From NCBI RefSeq assembly GCF_000143415.4, contig NW_003314309.1, positions 757,571 to 821,570 of the forward strand: 64,000 nt of DNA. Reading direction: 5' to 3'. Both the position numbers and the translations under genes were made by a program. Positions 1 to 9,887 of the stretch are shown piece by piece. The stretch comes from Selaginella moellendorffii (lineage: Eukaryota; Streptophyta; Lycopodiopsida; Selaginellales; Selaginellaceae). Every line of letters begins with the position of its first letter. Positions within the stretch are counted from its first letter, which is position 1. The notes beneath the pieces are model-generated. The model saw only the letters and a list, made by a program, of their open reading frames with translations. It was not told the origin of the DNA and did not search any database.

Positions 1-2749
1 AAACGTCGGGAGCTGTCAGTACTGCTAGAACATGTGCAGGCTCATGTCGCACCAACGGATGTCGACCCTGGTGCAGGCATTCAATGGTTACCGCGAATTC
101 CCAGAGGAGCAGTAAAGGTCAAGCGGACAGGTGCTTTACTTGAGCGCGTTTTTCTTCCGTGCTCTATGTATTTTCAATACATTCGCCACAAAGGAGGATC
201 GACGGATTGCAAAGTATGTTCTCTTGATATAATCGTTGTCAAACTTCTGACGTTTGCTTCAGGCAAAGGCTCTAAAGGACCTTTCTTTCAATTCTCCCAA
301 CATTACAGCTACGATGACCTCTCGTCAGTTCCATATCATGGTGGATGTTTTAAGCAGCCTTCTCTTTGCGACGCTTCCAAAGTGGGTACTGGAATCAGCA
401 AAAGCTTGATGCCTTACATGTTTTATTCAGGCCGCGTAAACGTGAAGAGGAAGAGGACGTGGTAGAAGAGGCAGACGAAGTAGTACCGGAAGGAGTAGAG
501 GAAGTAGAGCTCGCTAGAATCAAACTCGAACAAGCAGACAGAGACGTGAAGCTCATATCGGATGATTTAAAAATCATTAGGCTGCGATGGCGCACTGCAG
601 CAGACGGAGGAGCAAGTCCGGACCAACTTTCGTTAAAAGAATCTCCAGAGAACTCGTTGAACAGAGCCTTGACTACGTCCGGCCTTGTAAGTGCTTTCAT
701 TTCTCCTCTCGTACTAAGAAATTTTACTAGGTACGGAAGCTGGAGTCTGAATTAGTTTTTAAAAAGAAGGAAAGGAAAGTAGCTTACACTTCAGTAAGAT
801 CTGCAATGCACAGGGCAGCGCAACAGGAGAGGGAAAAGAACAAAATCCCCTCTGCTGCAATGCGAATATCTTGGGCTATTGACAAGGTTGTTTGGAGCAT
901 GTTATCCGATGGTGATACGTTTGCTGAAGCCGAGATAAGCAGCATGGTCAGTATTTTATGTCGAGCTATTTTTTCTATCATAATGTCCTTTTCTTTCTTC
1001 TTTTTTCATTCACAGATATTGAATGTTGACAGAGATTTCAACAACGTCGGTGTTGCACGTTTCACTACCAAGTCGTTTGTTGTCAAGAATTGTGTCCGTC
1101 TTGCGAAATCAAATGTGCTGTCCGCGTGGAATCCACCAGCTGAATGGGGAAGGTAATACCGAGTTTTTTTTTTTTTTTAAGTTTGAAAACTTTTCTCAGG
1201 AATGTTATGCTTCGCGTAGACGCCAAACAAGGACCTCCAAGAGAGGGACTTTCACTACTCGAAATGTTTCAGGTCCTTACGAGCGTATTTATTTCTAACT
1301 TTGAGCTGTCTTTTATAACAGGTGGAAATCTACCCGCTTAGGATCCATCTGACTGAAGTAATGTATACGATGATGTGGGAGTACTTCTTCCCTGGTGACG
1401 AACAAGATCCGCAAAAGCGACAGGTACGTGACATATTTCAGCCAAGACTTCCTTCATGTATTAGTATTCAGGAGGTATGGAACTCCGGAACAAAGCGCAG
1501 CAAGAAAGGAGTTGCTGTCTTTGAGTCTACGAAGGAACCGTCCGTATCAAAAACCAGTGCTCCTGGAACTCCTCCTACGGTTCACGGTGGTCAAGCACCA
1601 CAACGATCGACTGCTCAGGCAAGAAGACTAAGTTCAGCGAATGGCCTCCATTCACAATGCTCTTTCTGCTCACCTCTCAATCAGTCAAAGAATTTATTGG
1701 AACACCAACGCTCGGCGTCACTTGACAAGTTCTGGGGTGAGAAGGATACGGAGGGGTTTACAAGCGAGCTTGTCCTTTTCTCGAACTCAAACGCAGCTGC
1801 CTCGGATGACGCTCTAGCGGCAACCAGTGCCGTTGTCGAGGTTGATATAACCAAGTCCAAGGACGCACGTAAAGCTCGAACTGGCAAAGCCCCTCAAGAA
1901 GACAAAAAGGAGGCCAAGAGTCGAAAGATTTTCCTGGAGATACATAACATCAAAATCAGCCAGGTAATAATGTGGGCGCGCAGTGAAACTGATCGCTTAA
2001 CTGGGTGACTTTGCAGGTGGAGCTCCTCGTCACATACGAGGGATCGAAGATCTCCGTCAGTGAGCTGAGGCTACTGATGGACACGTTCACGAGGACCGAA
2101 TTCACTGGCTCTTGGCGTCGGCTGTTTTCTAGCGTGAAGAAACATATCATCTGGGGTGTCTTGAAGTCTGTCACCGGAATGCAGGTAATTCAGTGAACGT
2201 CTTTGTTGAGGTTTCTCACTTGATTGATCCAGGGAAAGAAATTCAAGGATAAGATGCAAGCCCAAGCCCGCGAGCCGTTCCAAGACAGCGATTCAAACTC
2301 GAGTGACAGCGGCATCACGTCAAAGATCAGCACCAAGGAACGCTTTCCCATTCCCATTCCCCATTTTTCAAGCGCAGGGGAGGGGTTCGTGTCTTCCATA
2401 CGAGGACTATTCAACTCCCAGAGGAAGAACATGGTGCGCAAGATACGAGGAGAGGAGAATCAACACGAGTGGAGCGACGGCGAGTTGGCCTCTCGAGCAA
2501 CACACAAGGGGAAAACGAAGCTCCTGCGCAGGCACTCGAAGAAGCGCGCTAGCATATCCAAAGGTAAAGTCATTCACCATTTTGCAAGAGCAAACTCGGC
2601 AGCTTTTTTGTTGGTGGTGTTTGCCAGGTTCTATAATTCTGGGAGAAAGGTACTGCCCGTCTCCTCGAGCATCGTCGTCACCGTATCACAGCGATGGCGA
2701 GGCCTCCAGCGGTGGTTCCTCCACGTACGAGGATTTTGATACGTCTTAG
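1..2749 (+). CDS. SAB: SABRE/KIP/APT1-like giant protein, C-terminal part (gene enters from the left edge)
   Basis: The last 742 residues of a protein of the SABRE / KINKY POLE / maize APT1 family, now grouped with bridge-like lipid-transfer proteins; in plants these act in cell expansion and membrane traffic. Exons read from sequence: 1-213, 263-381, 431-686, 731-946, 1016-1152, 1200-1272, 1322-1423, 1472-1963, 2017-2184, 2233-2563, 2628-2749. All have GT..AG introns of 44-69 nt and the total is divisible by three. Family hallmarks are HVAPTDVDPGAGIQWLP, EVELARIKL, KVVWSMLSDG, FAEAEI, LSAWNPPAEWG, MMWEYFFPGDEQDPQKRQ, EFTGSWRRLFSSVKKHIIW and KSVTGMQGKKFKDK, followed by an acidic, serine-rich tail ending YEDFDTS. 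The N-terminal bulk lies outside the window. Around 580-690 a second frame is also open and looks coiled-coil-like, so that short stretch is less certain. Family assignment is by recalled similarity to Arabidopsis SABRE. Confidence 0.93.
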
Positions 2750-2799
2750 CGGCCTTCAAAACTGTAAACATACTCGTAAATACATTGGAAATAATTAAT

Positions 2800-2915
2800 C
2801 CAGGGATAGGGTTTATGATTAGGGGTTAGGGTTAGGGTTTAGGGTTGGAGAAAACCCTAAACCCTAGCATAAACATCGTAGGGTTTAAGGCTAAGCCCTA
2901 AACCCTAAACCGGTT
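2800..2915. repeat. Inverted telomere-like (TTTAGGG)n block between convergent genes
   Basis: Several TTAGGG/TTTAGGG units on the + strand are followed directly by CCCTAAA units, with a second such pair just after. The inner part can fold as a stem (about 14 bp, TAGGGTTTAGGGTT against AACCCTAAACCCTA) around a six-base loop. It sits between the stop codons of the SABRE-like gene (2749) and RPL8 (3034). It could be a short interstitial telomeric repeat left by break repair, or a telo-box cluster, which in plants often accompanies ribosomal-protein genes, although here it is at the 3' end. Confidence 0.85.
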
Positions 2916-3033
2916 GGCTTCTTAGTACAAAAACTCAATTTAGAAAAGTTGATAAGGCTACAAAACCAGGAAAATAGGACTTGGTTCGCGAATGTGGTTT
3001 GCGTTTTTCTTTGTGATTCTTGTTTCCTCATCT

Positions 3034-4013
<980 letters not shown>

Positions 4014-4610
4014 TGCTCCTCGCTCGCTCGCTCCTGCCCTAGCCGCTGGAAAGACAAAGCGCCCTAAATTGGACGGCTAAAACAGCAAACTAATCTCAGC
4101 CGTCGGATGGACAACGTAAGATTTTAGGGCATTGTGAAGAGCAAAGAAAATGTGCAGTGATGCAGAGGAGCGAAATGGCTTGACGTATTAGCGATGGAGT
4201 GGGCTTCCTAGAACCTTCTTTTGTATTGCTCCACATTGTGACTATGCTTCAACTTCGATGGTTTTAGTGGTGTTTTACTTTTTATAGAATAGTTGATTCA
4301 TTATCGAACCTTTCAAAATAAAGGTTGATAAATTTTCATATGAAATGTACAATTCATATATTATTATTTTATTAAATTGTTGGTCACAACATTAAGTCTA
4401 CTATACACATTACAACTAATCTATTATACTTATTCTTAAATATAAATTTTTTATATAAAACATATCTCATTTTCTATGATCTTTTTCTAATATTCTAGGA
4501 TATTCTTTAATCTATTTTTCCGTGTTTAAATTTCTAGTTAAAAAAATCAGCAATTGCACTAATAATAATGGCTTAACAAGGCTTTATGAGATAATAAACT
4601 CATTTTATCT

Positions 4611-4805
4611 TACGATGGCTATGCTATCTCATGGCTTACGATGGCTATTAACAATGGCTTAAGTATTTTATAATAAACTCATTTATCTTCCAAGCTTTGA
4701 ACTCATTTATTATTACGATGGCTATGTTATCTCATGGTCTACGATGGCTATTAACAATGGCTTAAGTATTTTATAATAAACTCATTTATCTTCCAAGCTT
4801 TGAAC
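4611..4805. repeat. Tandem duplication, ~103-bp period, two copies
   Basis: A 92-bp block at 4611-4702 recurs at 4714-4805 with about three differences. Each copy starts TACGATGGCTATG and ends CCAAGCTTTGAAC, and within each the phrase TACGATGGCTAT occurs twice. The low divergence suggests a recent local duplication. Confidence 0.88.
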
Positions 4806-5099
4806 ACAATTTCTTTTTATCATTTCCTCATTTTTGCTTTGATAACTACTAAAAATTCCTCTTCTAATGCTTTTTTATCCACTTTTTCTTTTTCAACAAT
4901 ATTGCTTTCTCAGTTTTTCTTGCTTTTTCCTCTTTGCTTTGACACTTCAAGTTTTTTCTTCTTTAAAAAAGGGGGTAGATAGGACAAATAGGAGTCTAAC
5001 TTTGAGGATGAATAGATACTATAATGGAGAAGTTTGAACTATATAAGTTATGGAGTGAGGATGAATATAATAAGTATGAATGAAACATTTAACCCCAAT

Positions 5100-5261
5100 T
5101 GTAGTACATATGATCATGAAATGAAATTTGGATATACTATCACCATGGGTACTTAAAACTTTGAGAAATAAATGAGGATAAAATAACTACTAGGAGCTTT
5201 CTCATGAAACAATTACCCTTTTTCCAATTGGCTTAAAAGGAGAGAAATAGAGTATATTACA
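5100..5261 (+). mobile_element. Solo LTR of the small TRIM-like family found at 48 kb
   Basis: A 162-bp segment starts TGTAGTACATATGATCATG and ends TATTACA. It matches, over its full length and with moderate divergence, the 162-bp LTR at 48,081-48,242. The flanks CCAAT (5095-5099) and CTAAT (5262-5266) are a plausible 5-bp target-site duplication with one change. No internal domain follows, so it looks like a solo LTR left by recombination. Confidence 0.75.
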
Positions 5262-6407
5262 CTAATGTAATGAAGTTGAATAAATGTAATAATGAAATAA
5301 AGTTGAATATCAATAGCAAAGTGAAGATGAATGCAATAAATATGAACAAAGTTAGTGTTTTAAAACTTTATCTCCTTTACAAAGGGGTTAAAGACAATAT
5401 AAAGGATGACCACAATAATATACATAATGCTAAATGAGGATGAAGGTTGTGAGTTTGAGTTAATATAAGTTTTAAAGGCTGATTAAAAAGAAGATGTAGA
5501 TGTAGGTTTTATGAGTCCATGTTAATGGTGGTCATATATATGTATTATCTTGACTAAGTAATAGATTAATTATAATATTATAACATATAAACCATCTATT
5601 TAGGATTAAATCTAGTCCATCTATTTTTGTATATAAGCAACAATCTAAACCCTAAATAATATACATAATCGTATATGCCTAGCACTTATAGTAATTTTAT
5701 AAACCATAAGGTTTAAAATATAAATCACCTTATAGTATTAACTAAATTAAAAAATTTAAAACTCTTTATAAATTAGAAAACAAAATTAAAATACATGCTA
5801 GCACTTTAAATATATATATTATTTTATATTTTAAATATAAGTATAGTACTTATAAAGTAATTTCTTTAAATTAAAAATTATAAAAGTAGTTGTTAATATA
5901 TATAAATAATGGACAAGAAAAAATGTGTTAAATATAGTCAACTTTTATAGGGCTCTAGAAACTAATCTAGTTCAACCGTTAATTAATCCTCTTTAAATAT
6001 TAGGTACCAAATCTGTTTTCTGAAAAAAAACTAATAGTAAAATAATTAGATAATTATTATGTTGAAGTATGTTCTACAACAATAGGCATTTATTATAAAT
6101 TAATTTTTTTGTAAGTTATTTATATTTTCTCTTTATGTTGTTAATATCACTTTTAGTTTGGATATTTATAAATTAAAATTTTAAAATAACCATAATTTTG
6201 CATATAAATAAATTTGCGATATAATCTAAATTATTTATAAAATAATTAATACTTTTATTACTCTACATCAAAATATATTTTAAATGGTTATAAAAAATAA
6301 AATGTTTTATATTAAATTAATTTAATACTACTTTAAAAATCATATAATATTTTCTGTTAATTTTAATACTGGAACTAATTTCTACATTATTCAATATGTT
6401 TTTTTAT

Positions 6408-6409
<2 letters not shown>

Positions 6410-6442
<33 letters not shown>
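6410..6442. repeat. (GA)n microsatellite
   Basis: An uninterrupted run of about 16 AG dinucleotides, downstream of the PPR-DYW gene stop on the minus strand. Confidence 0.95.
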
Positions 6443-6444
<2 letters not shown>

Positions 6445-6795
6445 TCTGCACACAGCAATATCTTATATATGAGTCGTAGCATCCTTGGAAACTGAAATAG
6501 TGTCATTCTCAAGAGGGAAACAAAATAAATTAATACTACACCTAGACAAAGTTCGCAGGAACAACAATCTATCCCAATCCATAATTACATGGATGTTCCA
6601 AGCATGGATGCTTAATCTTGCTCTTGCCAATGGGAGAGTAGTTTCGTCCTAGCTGCTGGTATTACGAACAACGTGAAATCCTCTGACATAGTGACATAAT
6701 GAATGAATGAATGGATCTGGGCAATTCTCTGCATATTGGTGAATCACAAAAACAAGCTTTCGTCTTGGTTCTTCGTCATCTTCAAGCAAGTTAAT

Positions 6796-9165
6796 TCACC
6801 AGCAATCAGAGCACGAACAAGCTCCACCATTGAAGTGATGGAATCGGTAGCAATCCCTCACCACAATTTCTCTCTTGGTGTTCTTGGACGTGAGCTTCAT
6901 CACGACATGGCAATCCTCGCAGATCCGCAAGTTCTTGATGATGGTGATCTTGCTCCCCTCCTTCGTCCCGATCAATCCAAACCCCAGCGCCAATTTTTCA
7001 CTGTGATGCCACAGCAAATTCTCCCGGTGCTCGTCCTCCACATCGTGGAGCACCGATCCCACATCCGGGACATAATCCTCCTCGCTCTTGAGAACCACTC
7101 TCAGCTCATCCAGCCGCTCGTAGATCTCCCCAGTTCGAGGATGCGATCGATCCTTGACAGCAAACTCGTGAACCCTGTTCTTCACCTCAATCCAGCTCCG
7201 CCCCGGCTCCTTCCTCGCCCCATTCTCGCTCATTCTCCTCCGTATCTCCTCCGCCTCGTCCCATCGCCCCGCCGCAGAGTAAACATTCGAGAGCACCGTG
7301 TAGCTCGCGCCATGGCTAGGGTCGATTGCTACGATCGCCTCCGCTGCTCGCATTGCCCGATCCTGGTCCTTGTGGATCCGGCATGCGCCCAGCAGCGCCA
7401 TCCACGCCGCCGCGTCGGCAGCGATCGCCATCGACCGCAAGAAACCCTCGGCCTCCTCCAGCCATCCCGCGCGCCCTAGGAGATCCACGACCGCGCCATA
7501 GTGCTCCACGCTGGGAATCAAGCCATAGTCGCGGGAGATTGCGTAGAATATTCGCGCGCCGTCCTCCACCTGGCGCGCGTGACTGGACGCTGACAGGGCG
7601 GCCGTGAAGCTGATTGGGTCTGGAGATATTCCCGCCAGCTGCATTTCATACAGTAGCCGTACCGCCATGTTAGCATAGCCGTGCTGCGCGTACCCCGCCA
7701 TAATGGCATTCCACGTGCTGACGTTGCCCTGCGGCGCCGCGTCAAAGATTCCCCGCGCGGCGTCCAGGTCACCGCACTTCGCATACATGTTCACCAGCGC
7801 ATTCCGGACGAGAATGTCGTGGGGGTCGCAATCGCCTGGACATTCCGCCATCCAGCGGTGGAGATCGCGCCCCGCGCTCGCCGCCGCCCCGCTAGTGGCG
7901 CAGGCGCCAAGAACAGCGACTAGAGTGAATTTGCTGGGGCGGATTCCGAGCTGGAGCATCTGGCGGAAGTGGAGGAGCGAGCCATCGGCGCGGCCGAATT
8001 GGGCGTGCGCGGCGATGATCGCGTTGAGCGTAATCACGCCCGGGTGCTGGATCGCGGCGAAGACCTCGGCTGCGCGATCCAGGCGGCCGCAGCGCCGGTA
8101 CATGCTCACAAGCGCGGTGGCGACGATGAGATCCGAATCGTAGCCGTGGGCGCGCACGTCCCTGTGGATGGATTCGCCACGCTCGAGATCGTCCGGGCAA
8201 TCGCACGCCTCGAGCACATTGACGAAGGTCACGCCGTCTGGCCGTATGGTCATTCTTCCATATAGATCAAGAGCCCCGGAAGAATGCCCGTTTTGGGCAA
8301 ATGCTGAGATCATGGTGTTCCACGAGCACACGTCTCGCCGATCCATTTTTTCGAAGATATCATTAGCGCGAGTGATATTCCCGCCACGGCCAAAGAGGTT
8401 GATGATAGAATTTGCTACGGTGGTCACGGATATCAGTCCCGAATCGATCGAACACGAATGGATCAAGTTGCCGCAGGTGGTGATCTTGGCAGCTATTCCA
8501 GCGACGGCGCTGGCGATGCAGATGATCGTCACCGCGTTTGGAGCAATGCCCTGGAGCAGCATCTCGCGAAAGACGCGAAGCGATTGCTCCTTCTCGTCGC
8601 CACGGGAGTAGACAGTGATGAGCGCGTTCCACGACACGACCCCGCGCTCCTGGATCCGATCGAATGCGTCTTTGGCGCGATCCAATCGCCCACAGCGGCC
8701 ATACATTCCGATGAGCGCAGTGCCCACCACGAAGCTCCGATCGAATCCACTCTTCTCGGCGAATTCCTGGACGATCTCGCCCTCCTGGATCGTTCGCGGC
8801 GCCTTGATCAAGCTGAGAAACACCACCGCATCCGGCAGGCTCCCATCCTGGAGCATTCGCTGGAAAAAAAGCAGCGATCGAGGGAAATCCCCGGCCTGGG
8901 CGTTTGCGCGGATCACCGCATTCCAGGACAGGGCATTGCGCCGGGGCATTCGATCGAGCAGGAGCTCCGCGTCGCGCGAGCTCTCGAGCCGGGCATACAT
9001 GTGGAGGAGGTGATTGGAGAGGAAGAGGTGATCGCCATAGCCACTCTCAATCACCCGGCGGTGGATCTTCCTTCCCTGCTCCAGCGACGTGGATTCGTCT
9101 ACCAGTCGCGCGAGATCCCTCCAGGAATCCACCGGCGCGGCCGGGGGAAGAACACTCAAGATCAT
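6796..9165 (-). CDS. PLS-class pentatricopeptide repeat protein with C-terminal DYW domain
   Basis: A single-exon gene of 789 residues. The body is a tandem series of PLS-type PPR motifs (repeated phrases such as NALVNMYAKCGDLDAARGIFD and WNAIMAGYAQHGY-like blocks). E and E+ motifs follow, then a DYW deaminase-like domain with HSEKLA (zinc-binding His and catalytic Glu), CEDCH, and a closing CSCSDCW. Family knowledge: such proteins bind single-stranded organelle RNA by a two-residue-per-repeat code and perform C-to-U editing in mitochondria or plastids. The last tripeptide is DCW rather than the usual DYW; the cytidine-deaminase signature itself is intact. The Met at 9165 leaves about 15 residues before the first helical region, so the targeting peptide is short and the organelle cannot be called. 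Lycophytes such as Selaginella carry hundreds of such genes. Confidence 0.96.
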   Translation of the reverse strand: MILSVLPPAAPVDSWRDLARLVDESTSLEQGRKIHRRVIESGYGDHLFLSNHLLHMYARLESSRDAELLLDRMPRRNALSWNAVIRANAQAGDFPRSLLFFQRMLQDGSLPDAVVFLSLIKAPRTIQEGEIVQEFAEKSGFDRSFVVGTALIGMYGRCGRLDRAKDAFDRIQERGVVSWNALITVYSRGDEKEQSLRVFREMLLQGIAPNAVTIICIASAVAGIAAKITTCGNLIHSCSIDSGLISVTTVANSIINLFGRGGNITRANDIFEKMDRRDVCSWNTMISAFAQNGHSSGALDLYGRMTIRPDGVTFVNVLEACDCPDDLERGESIHRDVRAHGYDSDLIVATALVSMYRRCGRLDRAAEVFAAIQHPGVITLNAIIAAHAQFGRADGSLLHFRQMLQLGIRPSKFTLVAVLGACATSGAAASAGRDLHRWMAECPGDCDPHDILVRNALVNMYAKCGDLDAARGIFDAAPQGNVSTWNAIMAGYAQHGYANMAVRLLYEMQLAGISPDPISFTAALSASSHARQVEDGARIFYAISRDYGLIPSVEHYGAVVDLLGRAGWLEEAEGFLRSMAIAADAAAWMALLGACRIHKDQDRAMRAAEAIVAIDPSHGASYTVLSNVYSAAGRWDEAEEIRRRMSENGARKEPGRSWIEVKNRVHEFAVKDRSHPRTGEIYERLDELRVVLKSEEDYVPDVGSVLHDVEDEHRENLLWHHSEKLALGFGLIGTKEGSKITIIKNLRICEDCHVVMKLTSKNTKREIVVRDCYRFHHFNGGACSCSDCW

Positions 9166-9220
9166 AGCGCGCGAGAAAAGAGAAAGGTCAAATAGAGCGA
9201 ATATTCATTAGACGACTGGG

Positions 9221-9773
9221 TCAAAGGGGCCTTTGAATCTCGTAGCCACGCTTCGAGAGTTCTTGGAGAACGCTCGCCAAGGTGTTTGGATTCGAGAAAA
9301 CCTCCTTGACAAGACAATTCTCGATGGCTTCCAGTTCTTCTCTATCTTGATCCGCCACCTTTTGCTTCTTTGGCGGTGGAAGTCGGTGATACCCTTCGAG
9401 TATGTCGACCACATTCAGCAGTGAAGGATCGTGCTCCTTATCCACCTCTTTTATCGGAATTGGATTATCATCCTCCTTGTCAACCTTTGGTATCTCGTGC
9501 TTATCCGGAGTTAGATCATCCTTTTTGTCAACTTTTGGTAACGGAGTTACGTGATCTTTTCCATCGAGTTTCTTCCTCTTGAGGCTTGGAATCGCGTTGT
9601 AAAGCACTGGAAAGGAGCGAAAAAACACTTAAAAGGAGCCAAATTCCACCCAGAAAACCTGCTTACGTCTAAACGGATTAAACGATGGCTTCCTCTCATT
9701 CTCCGCCTTGGCCGTCTACACGAAAAACAACTTGAGAACGAGGCAACGAAAAGAAAGCATAGAACGTTACCAT
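9221..9773 (-). CDS. Small charged protein with KVDKxDD repeats, unknown function
   Basis: I do not recognise a family. A three-exon model is consistent: 9771-9773 (only the ATG), 9667-9715 and 9221-9606, with GT..AG introns of 55 and 60 nt and an unbroken frame of 145 residues. The product begins MTAKAENERKPSFNPFRLLY. It then has a basic patch (SLKRKKLDGKDH) that could be a nuclear localisation signal, then three copies of a Pro-Lys-Val-Asp-Lys-Glu/Lys-Asp-Asp phrase, and ends with a possible helical segment (ADQDREELEAIENCL, LASVLQELSKRGYE). It lies 55 bases upstream of the PPR-DYW gene on the same strand. It could be a lineage-specific gene. The splice model is inferred from sequence alone; without it the third exon by itself is still open for 135 codons. 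Confidence 0.6.
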
Positions 9774-9887
9774 CGCCAACCTACAGAAGAACACAAAACC
9801 ACAGAACTACAAAACCTAAGCCCCCATATATAGTCTAAAACTTGATTTCATCTTATTAAAAGGAAGAGAGTTTTTAGAACCACGGAG

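Larger units (their letters stand above)
4014..6795. other. AT-rich intergenic region without a recognisable gene
   Basis: The first ~150 bases upstream of RPL8 are GC-balanced and must hold its promoter. Beyond about 4,270 the DNA becomes very AT-rich, with no convincing ORF. It contains the tandem duplication, the solo LTR and the GA microsatellite listed separately. Confidence 0.8.

Noticed and set aside
581-690. Possible frameshift in SABRE exon 3, because a second frame (VKRISRELVEQSLDYVR) looks plausible
   Set aside because: The primary frame is open throughout, meets a canonical GTAAGT donor in phase and keeps the total divisible by three; the region is poorly conserved in the family, so no lesion is needed.
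9233-9838. + strand ORFs over the small charged gene
   Set aside because: They overlap the minus-strand model, have no motif and lack plausible splice context.
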